From the NCBI GenBank assembly GCA_965205255.1, contig OZ242051.1:1612001-1676000 (forward strand): a DNA stretch of 64,000 nt. The letters run 5' to 3'. The DNA is from G965205255 sp965205255 (GTDB lineage: Bacteria > Pseudomonadota > Gammaproteobacteria > Pseudomonadales > Endozoicomonadaceae). The notes below the pieces were generated by a model, which was not told the DNA's origin, made no database searches, and saw nothing but the letters and a program-made list of their open reading frames with translations. Position 1 is the first letter of the stretch, and each line of letters begins with the position of its first letter. Of this stretch, positions 46,401 through 55,893 are shown one piece after another. The translations under genes and the position numbers were made by a program.

Positions 46401-49134
46401 ACCAAGCTTTGGCTGCAATGGCACGGCGCAGCCATCCCTGCAGCCAAGCGGTGTCAAAGGGTTTACCCCCAGCAATATCGCTAGAAAGATGCGCCTGAAG
46501 CTCACTTTTCAGGTCACCGGTATAAAGTGGTTGCCCTTTATCATTGGTGATGGCCGGATCCAGACTGAACAGATAAGTGGCGACCTTGTCCCCCCGGGCA
46601 TCCGTCTGGCTGACGGATAAATGCCGTGCTTGGCAGGCATGTGCAACACCATTGACCGTACACAGACTCGTACCGCTCTCCATGGCATCTGCCGGCACCA
46701 ACGCATAGCCATAACTGCGACGTGTCAGCGCATCCACTCCGACGATGCCGGCCTGACCTTTGAAATTCGACTTACCAATGAAGCGCCCTAAGGCATCATA
46801 ATGATATGTGGTTGTAAAACTTTGCAGCTTACCCGCTTCATTGGTGTCATACGTTGTCTTCTGAGCAATCTTTCCATTGGTATTGTAGCTTTGTGATGAC
46901 ACTGTATCCCAACTGCCTGGCACCGCCTTACCCTGACTGTTCACATGCTCAGTCTGAGCCGTTAATACCCGTCCTGCACCATCATACGTCTTTTGAACCT
47001 GATAACCGTTATTCGCGGTCATCGTCATACTGTTACCCCCAGCACCGTACTGATAGGTATAACTTTCAACCTGCGAATGACTGGTGCCATAATCAGACAC
47101 TACTTTGATAATCCGTCCCAGCGCATCATACGCACAGGCGGTTTTATTACCCAGCGCATCCACTCTCATCAGTGTCTGCCCTGTCGCCACGCTGGTGTAG
47201 GTCTTAATCACTGGCGTTGTAATACCACTTTTTACCGCGGTTAGCTGCACACTTTTAATGTTGACCGGAAATTGTTTACCCCACAATGTCAGCTGCTGAT
47301 TATCGCTATAGGTCATCGACTTATTAAGCGAATTAGCCGTGCTCGCTACATTAGTCAGAGCCATTGCACTTGGCATACCGTAATCCGGTTGCGTTTGCAT
47401 GTGATCAAAAGTCAATGACTCGGTTATTCTTTTTGTCCAAACGCTGGGGGTTTTCTGATATAGCATGGTAGTGGTGGAAGGCTGCACCATCCCCACCGGC
47501 ATGGCTTTATCTTTTGAAGGCAATATCTGCCAACTGATCTTCGTTTGGGTTGGTAGTACTGCTGGGGTGCCCGGTAACGTCGCCGGTGTAGTCGTCTGCG
47601 TGGTGAGATTGTTCACAAACCCATTGGCATCGGCTGGCGCATACTTATTCGTGATGATGGTGCCATCTTCTTTTGTGGTTTTTAACACGTTGCCCTGATT
47701 ATCATACTCATAGCTACTGCTGTGCTCTACCAGCGCCAGAGTCTGTCCACCCTGCCCCTGCGTATCGACGGAGGTAGCCCCGTAAGTCTTAGTGGTAATC
47801 TTTGTAGCCAAAGAATAGTTGGCCGGCAGTGAACTTATTGTGCTGTTCAGCCAGTTCGGATACTGATAGTCCACCTCACTGATCAGTCTCTGTGAACCAG
47901 GTGAGTAAAGCTTCTGGTTCAAAATTAGATGGTATTTATTGTACGTGGTGACCGCACTTGGCCCGTCATTACGTGTTACCTGGGTCTGATAGGTATAGTT
48001 ATCCGGACGCATGTACAGATTATCCACATCCTGGCGGTACGTAATGCCTGCCGCATAACCTAAAAAATTATGCCCGTTACCTAAGCCATAAGCATAATCT
48101 GTTTTGCTCACAGGCTGATTAAATCCGGGCGTGACGTAATGGGACTTCACTACATAGATTTGCACTACCGGACCACCAGTTGGCACCGGGATGGTACTGT
48201 ACTGAAAGTCTTCACTGGAGCCTGAGGAATAACTGATATGCTTAATTAGCTCAGCAAAGCCAGGGGCCGGTGCATACTGAAAAGCCACGTGAGTCTTACC
48301 ATCGGCAAACAGAAAACTTTGCAAATGTGCATTGCTGATCGCCACCTGCACCGTATTCATACTGCCATCAGCCTTCAGGCTATGTACCTGTATGCCGTTG
48401 TCGGTATAGTCAATCTGCAGTAACGTTTTACCACTGTCATCGGTAACCGATTCGAGACGGGCGGCGGTTTGAGTGCCGGTATAGTGGAAATACAGGCTGT
48501 TACCCCGAGTATTTTCAACCCGCACCTCATTCCCGTAGCTGTTAAAGAACTCCTCACTGCCCTCTTTATGGGTCGCGATCAGCAGATATTTACCGGAAGG
48601 GTCACCCCGCAAATGCAGCGTGTCTAATTTATGGTACTTAATCGATGGAGTATTACCTGACCATGTAAGCTTATAGCTGCCACCGGATGAAAAACTCAAG
48701 GTTTGTGTCGTTTTATTGTAATGAGACAAAGAGACACCCCAGCCGAAACCATACCCGCTATCTCCTCGGTTACTGCTGCTATACTGCAGACCGTAAGTAT
48801 AATTAGGACCAAAACCACCGTTGCCGTAAACTTTACCTAAAGAGGCATTAAAACTGTAAGTGCCGGTTCTTCCATCAACATGACCGCTGTACATCGAAGA
48901 AAAGTTAAAGGCATTACTAGTAATGCCGCCTTTCCCTGCCCCTAAACGCTGCGCCGTCTTTTTTGTATGGCCTGATGATGCAGATGTCGATCTCTCTTGT
49001 TTTCGGTGCTGATGCGCACCGTGCATCCGGTGAGCAATCTGATGAATCTGATTCGCCATCACATACTGCGAAGTTAGCAGCATGGACAACAGTGTAAATA
49101 AAACAACTAATGGTCTGAATATTTTTTTAAACAT
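43495..49134 (-). CDS. RHS protein B: secreted TccC-like RHS-repeat protein with putative Cys-His tip
   Basis: About 1879 residues from the start at 49134 (MFKKIFRPLVVLFTLLSMLL). GGAAAAAG lies upstream and a signal peptide ends near VMA. The in-frame start at 49173 has no ribosome-binding site. YD/RHS repeats fill about residues 90-1460 (YHYDALGRFIGKSN, YDAQGRVVSKTLPNG). The core end reads YHRAYNPVMRRFMSMDSASP then NPVMYGDPSGH near residue 1518. Hydrophobic helices (about 1525-1690), an Ala/Gly/Glu-rich linker and a tip of about 165 residues follow. The tip has CCQHATFRNLFMFL and GAGHIAFITKGSV, a Cys and His pattern suggestive of a papain-like or NlpC-like fold. No immunity gene follows, only IS200 debris. 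The gene is visibly more GC-rich than its surroundings. Confidence 0.9.
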   Translation of the reverse strand: MFKKIFRPLVVLFTLLSMLLTSQYVMANQIHQIAHRMHGAHQHRKQERSTSASSGHTKKTAQRLGAGKGGITSNAFNFSSMYSGHVDGRTGTYSFNASLGKVYGNGGFGPNYTYGLQYSSSNRGDSGYGFGWGVSLSHYNKTTQTLSFSSGGSYKLTWSGNTPSIKYHKLDTLHLRGDPSGKYLLIATHKEGSEEFFNSYGNEVRVENTRGNSLYFHYTGTQTAARLESVTDDSGKTLLQIDYTDNGIQVHSLKADGSMNTVQVAISNAHLQSFLFADGKTHVAFQYAPAPGFAELIKHISYSSGSSEDFQYSTIPVPTGGPVVQIYVVKSHYVTPGFNQPVSKTDYAYGLGNGHNFLGYAAGITYRQDVDNLYMRPDNYTYQTQVTRNDGPSAVTTYNKYHLILNQKLYSPGSQRLISEVDYQYPNWLNSTISSLPANYSLATKITTKTYGATSVDTQGQGGQTLALVEHSSSYEYDNQGNVLKTTKEDGTIITNKYAPADANGFVNNLTTQTTTPATLPGTPAVLPTQTKISWQILPSKDKAMPVGMVQPSTTTMLYQKTPSVWTKRITESLTFDHMQTQPDYGMPSAMALTNVASTANSLNKSMTYSDNQQLTLWGKQFPVNIKSVQLTAVKSGITTPVIKTYTSVATGQTLMRVDALGNKTACAYDALGRIIKVVSDYGTSHSQVESYTYQYGAGGNSMTMTANNGYQVQKTYDGAGRVLTAQTEHVNSQGKAVPGSWDTVSSQSYNTNGKIAQKTTYDTNEAGKLQSFTTTYHYDALGRFIGKSNFKGQAGIVGVDALTRRSYGYALVPADAMESGTSLCTVNGVAHACQARHLSVSQTDARGDKVATYLFSLDPAITNDKGQPLYTGDLKSELQAHLSSDIAGGKPFDTAWLQGWLRRAIAAKAWYNAGYTTYNAAHQALTSTDTDGHVTHYSYDAQGRVVSKTLPNGAVQTYHYDINNNLITVGNATSGKDVTLGQRVYDAFNRLTESKDVLGHSWHYTYNKVGELTDYTTPNGAHMHYTYNDWGDVITQSVADHPEDKVTLSYDPVTNALISRQDKTGTTDYQYAVNGRLLQLSTNTTGAITGDTLPAFTEDYQYTQAGRPISITRQGQQQALYHYDALGQLSSVDRQGKKLASFTYDLAGRLIQSEKGPVKTAYTYNTLGQLSAYQAGVMQDNHLNQVADYQFHYLQDGDLTSRVRSSGEASTTEQYQYDSINNLLNYTCNGSLCPKDNIGNTIKDQHYTFDEWNNIKTVATDVLSAKGPQTNTTTYHFDSTDPIRLRNYTNSNSAYGQSATLRYDNDGNITTNEHNQLITYTPFDQMASVNTKQGTVHYLYNGAHVQVRESAPSQAPLYFEYGALGLSALQQGGKTTTVLYAAGRIGEIMPDGTTHYAITDQSGSVLSEVLVDSAGKVSLGYSHLYTPYGIEGNAGNAGSAPKTESGEVTPLVQQNLWGFDGELKDPASGYQFLGQGYHRAYNPVMRRFMSMDSASPFGKGGFNGYIFAKNNPVMYGDPSGHMSSVLSWIMSGLAIIGGIALTVGGVISENPLMIATGIGSIISGSLSIAATIEAKQGHKKVAQGLAISAAVVGFASAVGGSALSVGDASASLASAASVASKAFAVARAAAVITATVGGATATLLHYGTQGNGQAVDILTYISIGLAVAGGLGAAGSGGARVAAGEAGEAGEAAAGEAAGAETEAETETEAGRVERLRSYISDFFEYYFPHGCCQHATFRNLFMFLVKEDPSFTDKDLYAYLSVIKRRNYSLMDDFGIDVDGIRGISKILDHIPRVERTQVAGHLPMDAAIGSYGEGAYVFSAYPAKGAGHIAFITKGSVLENIRSSSAWDLTSHRYTTITSHDFPQNFSLNAVWKVNI

Positions 49135-49283
49135 CAAAAACTTTTTCCAGATTTCGAGGCTATAAAAAACCATGGCATTATGAGTACCATGGTTTTTCGT
49201 GATACGTGGGTTCTAAATTTAAAAAATGAGAGTGCGTTGTTTAATTTATAAGCACTTAAAACAACTATCAACGGCGCACGCTC

Positions 49284-49346
49284 ATGGAAGACTTTATAAC
49301 TGAGATTTGCAGCTTAGCCGATGACTTGTTGTATAAGTTCAAATAA
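49284..49346 (+). pseudogene. N-terminal fragment resembling an IS982 transposase start, unit 1
   Basis: Twenty codons, MEDFITEICSLADDLLYKFK, then a stop. This resembles the start of IS982-type transposases. The same sequence occurs in unit 2 at 55761-55823. The assignment is tentative because of its length. The surrounding 49174-49416 contains the region upstream of the RHS gene, with no clear promoter. Confidence 0.35.
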
Positions 49347-49416
49347 ATATGAGACATTGAAATCAGATAAAAAGGCCTCCAGATAAATATTATTGACGCA
49401 TCATTAGGAGGTTCCT

Positions 49417-49650
49417 ATGCAGATCAAAGAACTGCACAGCGGGATTTATAAACTATATGACTACACATGTAAACAAGAAGCCATAAAAATACACAGAGAA
49501 AAATATCAGTCTCGTGTGGACAAATGGGAAGCGCTGAAAAAATCTGGGGCGCATGAAGATCGTATTCCTGCCTTTGTCGGCTTGTCCCGTGCGACCTATT
49601 ACCGTGATAAACAGCGTTTGAATGCACTGACTGGCAGCATTAACTTTTAA
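49417..49650 (+). pseudogene. HTH transposase fragment cut by the duplication junction, unit 1
   Basis: It has a good AGGAGG site before the ATG and encodes MQIKELHSGIYKLYDYTCKQ through HEDRIPAFVGLSRATYYRDK. At 49629/49631 it is interrupted by the start of the second duplication unit and so ends artificially in LTGSINF. The uninterrupted version is at 55894. Confidence 0.8.
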
Positions 49651-49690
49651 CTTCGAGACGGCACCTAAGCCGCCGACACAGGAGGCCACT

Positions 49691-49807
49691 TTAACCTAAA
49701 TATTTTCTTACCGGGCCATAAATAACGTTGCGCCTTTTTTTGGGAATAAACACAGCATGGTACTTACAATCCCAGTGAGTATGAGTCAGACTCTTGTAAT
49801 CTTGCAT
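49691..49807 (-). pseudogene. Truncated IS200 TnpA, copy 2
   Basis: This is the unit 2 copy of the 38-codon TnpA start (MQDYKSLTHTHWDCKYH) with the same premature stop. The left-end hairpin here is slightly decayed (CCCCTAGC against GCTGGGG). Both copies derive from one truncated element that was duplicated with the cassette. Confidence 0.85.
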
Positions 49808-49941
49808 TTGTTCTTCCTTCTTTTACTCTTGGTCGAGCAAAAGAAGGTACCCATACATCTGTATAGGTAAAATCTTTGTGAGCCCCTAGCAGAGCTGGGG
49901 GGGTGCCCATGATTAATTACGATTCCATCCGGAAAGAGACA

Positions 49942-52900
49942 TCAAATATCAACTTTCCATGCATAACGTATGGATGAATCGTTTGCAAAGCCAGGATAAT
50001 TTATTGTTGTATATCGACGCCATAAATTAAACAACGTTGGTTGCCAGGCGCTTGCTCTAATGCTCCCCCGAACAGAGCCCTTAGCTACAAAGGCTATATG
50101 GCTTGCAGTTCTGCTTCTAGCAATGAAAATATACGCTCCCGGCTCATAGGATTTAATAGATGCATTTGTATTTCTTCCGGCATTAATCCCTATTTCCCTA
50201 ACCCGTGGCATGCTGCCAATTAAATCCTCCAGTCTTGGAAAGTGATGAAACGTAAGCCTCACTCCATTATCGGCATATAACCATGTAACATTCTGAGCCT
50301 TTAACCTAGAGAGATGCTGGTTGAGAACTTCTTCTGTAAAGGAAGGGTCTTCTTTTACCAAAAACATAAACAGATTGCGAAATGTAGCATGTTGGCAACG
50401 CCCTTGGGGAAAGTTCTCTTCAAAAAAATCACTAATATAGGATGTTAGTCTTTCCGCCCTAGCAGCCTCAGTCTCAGTCTCAGTCTCAGCTTCTGTTTCT
50501 GCACCTGCTGTTTCTGCTGCTTCACCTGCTGCTGCTTCTCCTGCTGCATCTCCTGCTGCTGCAGGCGTACCGCCACTGCCAGCCGCTCCAAGCCCTCCCG
50601 CAACAGCTAAACCAATCGAAATATAGGTTAAGATATCAACGGCCTGACCATTGCCTTGTGTGCCATAATGCAAAAGTGTCGCGATAGTGCCTCCGACTGT
50701 TGCGGTGATGACGGCTGCTGCTCGTGCAACAGCGAACGCCTTACTTGTTACACTGACCGCAGAAGCAAGACTAGCAGAAGCCTCACCTACCGATAGAGCA
50801 GAACCGGCAACAGCTGACGCAAATCCTACAACTGCTGCACTAATACCCAATCCCTGAGCAGCCTTCTTGTGCCCCTGATTAGCTTCTATAGTAGCAGCAA
50901 TGGAAAGCGAACCTGATACAATCGAACCAACACCGGCTGCGACCATCAATGGATTCCCTGACACGACTCCACCAACGGTCAGTGCTATACCGCCAATAAT
51001 AGCCAGGCCACTCATTACCCATCCCAGCCAGGACGGTATATGTCCGGACGGATCCCCAAACATCACAGGGTTATTCTTCGCAAAGATATAGCCGTTAAAC
51101 CCGCCTTTTCCGAACGGTGAGGCACTGTCCATACTCATAAAGCGCCGCATCACCGGATTATAGGCACGGTGGTATCCCTGCCCTAAAAACTGATAACCGC
51201 TAGCCGGATCTTTTAACTCACCATCAAAGCCCCAAAGATTCTGCTGTACCAACGGGGTGACCTCTCCTGACTCCGTCTTCGGTGCTTTGCCTGCATTGCC
51301 CGCATTGCCTTCAATTCCGTACGGTGTATACAGATGTGAATAACCCAGGCTGACCTTACCCGCCGAATCAACCAGTACCTCACTCAATACACTGCCGCTC
51401 TGGTCAGTAATCGCATAATGCGTTGTGCCGTCCGGCATGATTTCGCCAATACGTCCGGCTGCATACAACACAGTCGTAGTCTTCCCTCCTTGCTGCAAGG
51501 CACTCAATCCTGATGCACCGTATTCAAAATATAACGGCGCCTGACTCGGTGCACTTTCTCTGACCTGAACATGCGCCCCGTTATACAGATAATGGACGGT
51601 GCCTTGTTTAGTATTGACACTGGCCATCTGATCAAAGGGGGTATAGGTGATGAGCTGATTGTGTTCGTTGGTGGTAATATTCCCGTCGTTATCATAGCGC
51701 AAAGTGGCACTCTGTCCGTAGGCAGAATTACTGTTCGTATAATTGAGCAACCGTATGGGATCTGTACTGTCAAAGTGATAGGTGGTAGTGTTGGTCTGTG
51801 GCCCCTTCGTACTCATCACATCCGTGGCTACTGTTTTAATGTTGTTCCATTCATCAAACGTATAATGCTGATCTTTAATGGTATTGCCTATATTATCCTT
51901 CGGACACAGTGAGCCGTTGCAGGTATAGTTCAGAAGATTGTTGATACTGTCATATTGATACTGCTCTGTGGTACTTGTTCCACCTGAAGAACGCACTCTT
52001 GAAGTCAAATCACCGTCCTGCAAATAATGGAACTGATAGTCCGCTACTTGGTTTAAGTGATTATCCTGCATCACCCCAGTTTGATACGCCGATAACTGCC
52101 CCAGAGTATTGTAGGTATAGGCGGTTTTAACCGGCCCTTTCTCTGACTGGATAAGACGACCGGCCAGATCATAGGTAAAGCTTGCCAGTTTCTTACCTTG
52201 GCGATCCACACTGCTCAGTTGTCCTAACGCATCATAATGATATAACGCCTGCTGCTGTCCCTGACGGGTGATACTGATTGGCCGCCCAGCCTGCGTATAC
52301 TGGTAATCTTCGGTAAAGGCGGGCAGGGTATCACCGGTTATCGCACCGGTGGTATTAGTAGATAACTGCAATAACCGACCGTTAACCGCATACTGGTAAT
52401 CTGTTGTACCGGTTTTATCCTGACGGCTAATCAGTACATTAGTCACCGGATCATAAGACAGCGTCACCTTGTCTTCTGGGTGATCAGCGACTGATTGAGT
52501 AATCACATCACCCCAGTCGTTATATGTATAGTGCATATGCGCACCATTGGGTGTTGTATAATCGGTGAGCTCACCCACTTTGTTATACGTATAGTGCCAA
52601 CTGTGGCCCAGAACGTCTTTGCTCTCGGTCAGCCGGTTAAAGGCATCATACACCCGCTGTCCCAGTGTCACGTCCTTGCCAGAGGTGGCATTACCCACCG
52701 TAATAAGGTTGTTATTGATGTCATAGTGATAGGTCTGTACCGCACCGTTTGGCAGTGTTTTGCTGACCACCCTCCCTTGTGCATCATAACTATAATGCGT
52801 CACATGACCGTCAGTGTCCGTGGACGTTAACGCCTGATGTGCCGCATTATAGGTGGTATAACCGGCGTTATACCAAGCTTTGGCTGCAATGGCACGGCGC

Positions 52901-55611
52901 AGCCATCCCTGCAGCCAAGCGGTGTCAAAGGGTTTACCCCCAGCAATATCGCTAGAAAGATGCGCCTGAAGCTCACTTTTCAGGTCACCGGTATAAAGTG
53001 GTTGCCCTTTATCATTGGTGATGGCCGGATCCAGACTGAACAGATAAGTGGCGACCTTGTCCCCCCGGGCATCCGTCTGGCTGACGGATAAATGCCGTGC
53101 TTGGCAGGCATGTGCAACACCATTGACCGTACACAGACTCGTACCGCTCTCCATGGCATCTGCCGGCACCAACGCATAGCCATAACTGCGACGTGTCAGC
53201 GCATCCACTCCGACGATGCCGGCCTGACCTTTGAAATTCGACTTACCAATGAAGCGCCCTAAGGCATCATAATGATATGTGGTTGTAAAACTTTGCAGCT
53301 TACCCGCTTCATTGGTGTCATACGTTGTCTTCTGAGCAATCTTTCCATTGGTATTGTAGCTTTGTGATGACACTGTATCCCAACTGCCTGGCACCGCCTT
53401 ACCCTGACTGTTCACATGCTCAGTCTGAGCCGTTAATACCCGTCCTGCACCATCATACGTCTTTTGAACCTGATAACCGTTATTCGCGGTCATCGTCATA
53501 CTGTTACCCCCAGCACCGTACTGATAGGTATAACTTTCAACCTGCGAATGACTGGTGCCATAATCAGACACTACTTTGATAATCCGTCCCAGCGCATCAT
53601 ACGCACAGGCGGTTTTATTACCCAGCGCATCCACTCTCATCAGTGTCTGCCCTGTCGCCACGCTGGTGTAGGTCTTAATCACTGGCGTTGTAATACCACT
53701 TTTTACCGCGGTTAGCTGCGCACTTTTAATGTTGACCGGAAATTGTTTACCCCACAATGTCAGCTGCTGATTATCGCTATAGGTCATCGACTTATTAAGC
53801 GAATTAGCCGTGCTCGCTACATTAGTCAGAGCCATTGCACTTGGCATACCGTAATCCGGTTGCGTTTGCATGTGATCAAAAGTCAATGACTCGGTTATTC
53901 TTTTTGTCCAAACGCTGGGGGTTTTCTGATATAGCATGGTAGTGGTGGCAGGCTGCACCATCCCCACCGGCATGGCTTTATCTTTTGAAGGCAATATCTG
54001 CCAACTGATCTTCGTTTGGGTTGGTAGTACTGCTGGGGTGCCCGGTAACGTCGCCGGTGTAGTCGTCTGCGTGGTGAGATTGTTCACAAACCCATTGGCA
54101 TCGGCTGGCGCATACTTATTCGTGATGATGGTGCCATCTTCTTTTGTGGTTTTTAACACGTTGCCCTGATTATCATACTCATAGCTACTGCTGTGCTCTA
54201 CCGGCGCCAGAGTCTGTCCACCCTGCCCCTGCGTATCGACGGAGGTAGCCCCGTAAGTCTTAGTGGTAATCTTTGTAGCCAAAGAATAGTTGGCCGGCAG
54301 TGAACTTATTGTGCTGTTCAGCCAGTTCGGATACTGATAGTCCACCTCACTGATCAGTCTCTGTGAACCAGGTGAGTAAAGCTTCTGGTTCAAAATTAGA
54401 TGGTATTTATTGTACGTGGTGACCGCACTTGGCCCGTCATTACGTGTTACCTGGGTCTGATAGGTATAGTTATCCGGACGCATGTACAGATTATCCACAT
54501 CCTGGCGGTACGTAATGCCTGCCGCATAACCTAAAAAATTATGCCCGTTACCTAAGCCATAAGCATAATCTGTTTTGCTCACAGGCTGATTAAATCCGGG
54601 CGTGACGTAATGGGACTTCACTACATAGATTTGCACTACCGGACCACCAGTTGGCACCGGGATGGTACTGTACTGAAAGTCTTCACTGGAGCCTGAGGAA
54701 TAACTGATATGCTTAATTAGCTCAGCAAAGCCAGGGGCCGGTGCATACTGAAAAGCCACGTGAGTCTTACCATCGGCAAACAGAAAACTTTGCAAATGTG
54801 CATTGCTGATCGCCACCTGCACCGTATTCATACTGCCATCAGCCTTCAGGCTATGTACCTGTATGCCGTTGTCGGTATAGTCAATCTGCAGTAACGTTTT
54901 ACCACTGTCATCGGTAACCGATTCGAGACGGGCGGCGGTTTGAGTGCCGGTATAGTGGAAATACAGGCTGTTACCCCGAGTATTTTCAACCCGCACCTCA
55001 TTCCCGTAGCTATTAAAGAACTCCTCACTGCCGTCTTTATGGGTCGCGATTAGCAGATATTTACCGGAAGGGTCACCCCGCAAATGCAGCGTGTCTAATT
55101 TATGGTACTTAATCGATGGAGTATTACCTGACCATGTAAGCTTATAGCTGCCACCGGATGAAAAACTCAAGGTTTGTGTCGTTTTATTGTAATGAGACAA
55201 AGAGACACCCCAGCCGAAACCATACCCGCTATCTCCTCGGTTACTGCTGCTATACTGCAGACCGTAAGTATAATTAGGACCAAAACCACCGTTGCCGTAA
55301 ACTTTACCTAAAGAGGCATTAAAACTGTAAGTGCCGGTTCTTCCATCAACATGACCGCTGTACATCGAAGAAAAGTTAAAGGCATTACTGGTAATGCCGC
55401 CTTCCCCTTCCCCTGCCCCTAAACGCTGCACCGTCTTTTTTTTATGGCCTGATGATGCAGATGTCGGTCTCCCTTGTTTCCGGTGCTGATGCGCACCGTG
55501 CATCCGGTGAGCAATCTGATGAATCTGATTCGCCATCACATACTGCGAAGTTAGAAGCATGGACAACAGTGTAAATAAAACAACTAATGGTCTGAATATT
55601 TTTTTAAACAT
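49942..55611 (-). CDS. RHS protein C: tandem paralogue of RHS protein B with a diverged tip
   Basis: About 1889 residues from the start at 55611 (MFKKIFRPLVVLFTLL), with the same signal peptide. It is almost identical to RHS protein B through the repeats and the core (NPVMFGDPSGHIPS). Differences concentrate in a short N-terminal segment (KQGRPTSASS versus KQERSTSASS; LGAGEGEGG versus LGAGKGG), the Ala/Glu linker, and the last roughly 130 residues. The tip of about 170 residues keeps RCQHATFRNLFMFL and ASHIAFVAKGSV but differs strongly between and after them (LSRLKAQNVTWLYADNGVRL here). It ends YAWKVDI against VWKVNI. No immunity gene is visible downstream. Like RHS protein B it lacks TcA/TcB or type VI partners nearby. 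Confidence 0.9.
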   Translation of the reverse strand: MFKKIFRPLVVLFTLLSMLLTSQYVMANQIHQIAHRMHGAHQHRKQGRPTSASSGHKKKTVQRLGAGEGEGGITSNAFNFSSMYSGHVDGRTGTYSFNASLGKVYGNGGFGPNYTYGLQYSSSNRGDSGYGFGWGVSLSHYNKTTQTLSFSSGGSYKLTWSGNTPSIKYHKLDTLHLRGDPSGKYLLIATHKDGSEEFFNSYGNEVRVENTRGNSLYFHYTGTQTAARLESVTDDSGKTLLQIDYTDNGIQVHSLKADGSMNTVQVAISNAHLQSFLFADGKTHVAFQYAPAPGFAELIKHISYSSGSSEDFQYSTIPVPTGGPVVQIYVVKSHYVTPGFNQPVSKTDYAYGLGNGHNFLGYAAGITYRQDVDNLYMRPDNYTYQTQVTRNDGPSAVTTYNKYHLILNQKLYSPGSQRLISEVDYQYPNWLNSTISSLPANYSLATKITTKTYGATSVDTQGQGGQTLAPVEHSSSYEYDNQGNVLKTTKEDGTIITNKYAPADANGFVNNLTTQTTTPATLPGTPAVLPTQTKISWQILPSKDKAMPVGMVQPATTTMLYQKTPSVWTKRITESLTFDHMQTQPDYGMPSAMALTNVASTANSLNKSMTYSDNQQLTLWGKQFPVNIKSAQLTAVKSGITTPVIKTYTSVATGQTLMRVDALGNKTACAYDALGRIIKVVSDYGTSHSQVESYTYQYGAGGNSMTMTANNGYQVQKTYDGAGRVLTAQTEHVNSQGKAVPGSWDTVSSQSYNTNGKIAQKTTYDTNEAGKLQSFTTTYHYDALGRFIGKSNFKGQAGIVGVDALTRRSYGYALVPADAMESGTSLCTVNGVAHACQARHLSVSQTDARGDKVATYLFSLDPAITNDKGQPLYTGDLKSELQAHLSSDIAGGKPFDTAWLQGWLRRAIAAKAWYNAGYTTYNAAHQALTSTDTDGHVTHYSYDAQGRVVSKTLPNGAVQTYHYDINNNLITVGNATSGKDVTLGQRVYDAFNRLTESKDVLGHSWHYTYNKVGELTDYTTPNGAHMHYTYNDWGDVITQSVADHPEDKVTLSYDPVTNVLISRQDKTGTTDYQYAVNGRLLQLSTNTTGAITGDTLPAFTEDYQYTQAGRPISITRQGQQQALYHYDALGQLSSVDRQGKKLASFTYDLAGRLIQSEKGPVKTAYTYNTLGQLSAYQTGVMQDNHLNQVADYQFHYLQDGDLTSRVRSSGGTSTTEQYQYDSINNLLNYTCNGSLCPKDNIGNTIKDQHYTFDEWNNIKTVATDVMSTKGPQTNTTTYHFDSTDPIRLLNYTNSNSAYGQSATLRYDNDGNITTNEHNQLITYTPFDQMASVNTKQGTVHYLYNGAHVQVRESAPSQAPLYFEYGASGLSALQQGGKTTTVLYAAGRIGEIMPDGTTHYAITDQSGSVLSEVLVDSAGKVSLGYSHLYTPYGIEGNAGNAGKAPKTESGEVTPLVQQNLWGFDGELKDPASGYQFLGQGYHRAYNPVMRRFMSMDSASPFGKGGFNGYIFAKNNPVMFGDPSGHIPSWLGWVMSGLAIIGGIALTVGGVVSGNPLMVAAGVGSIVSGSLSIAATIEANQGHKKAAQGLGISAAVVGFASAVAGSALSVGEASASLASAVSVTSKAFAVARAAAVITATVGGTIATLLHYGTQGNGQAVDILTYISIGLAVAGGLGAAGSGGTPAAAGDAAGEAAAGEAAETAGAETEAETETETEAARAERLTSYISDFFEENFPQGRCQHATFRNLFMFLVKEDPSFTEEVLNQHLSRLKAQNVTWLYADNGVRLTFHHFPRLEDLIGSMPRVREIGINAGRNTNASIKSYEPGAYIFIARSRTASHIAFVAKGSVRGSIRASAWQPTLFNLWRRYTTINYPGFANDSSIRYAWKVDI

Positions 55612-55760
55612 CAAAAACTTTTTCCAGATTTCGAGGCTATAAAAAGCCATGGAATTATGAATACCATGGTTTTTCGTGATACGTGGGTTCTAAATTTAAA
55701 AAATGAGAGTGCGTTGTTTAATTTATAAGCACTTAAAACAACTATCAACGGCGCACGCTC

Positions 55761-55823
55761 ATGGAAGACTTTATAACTGAGATTTGCAGCTTAGCCGATG
55801 ACTTGTTGTATAAGTTCAAATAA
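55761..55823 (+). pseudogene. N-terminal fragment resembling an IS982 transposase start, unit 2
   Basis: This is the same 20-codon fragment as at 49284 (MEDFITEICSLADDLLYKFK), carried along in the duplication. Confidence 0.35.
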
Positions 55824-55893
55824 ATATGAGACATTGAAATCAGATAAAAAGGCCTCCAGATAAATATTATTGACGCATCATTAGGAGGTTCCT

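Larger units (their letters stand above)
43183..49629. repeat. Tandem duplication, unit 1 (RHS protein B cassette)
   Basis: The unit begins at CTGGCAGCATTAACTTTT and contains an IS200 fragment, the RHS gene, an IS982 start fragment and the HTH transposase fragment, ending at AATGCACTG. The next unit starts immediately at 49631 with the same CTGGCAGC. The two units are close to identical over most of their length except at the 3' ends of the RHS genes. Confidence 0.95.

Noticed and set aside
43723..55028. Numerous 60-140-codon frames antisense to or shifted within the two RHS genes, duplicated between the units
   Set aside because: They are shadows of the repeat-rich RHS coding sequence and repeat only because the unit is duplicated.
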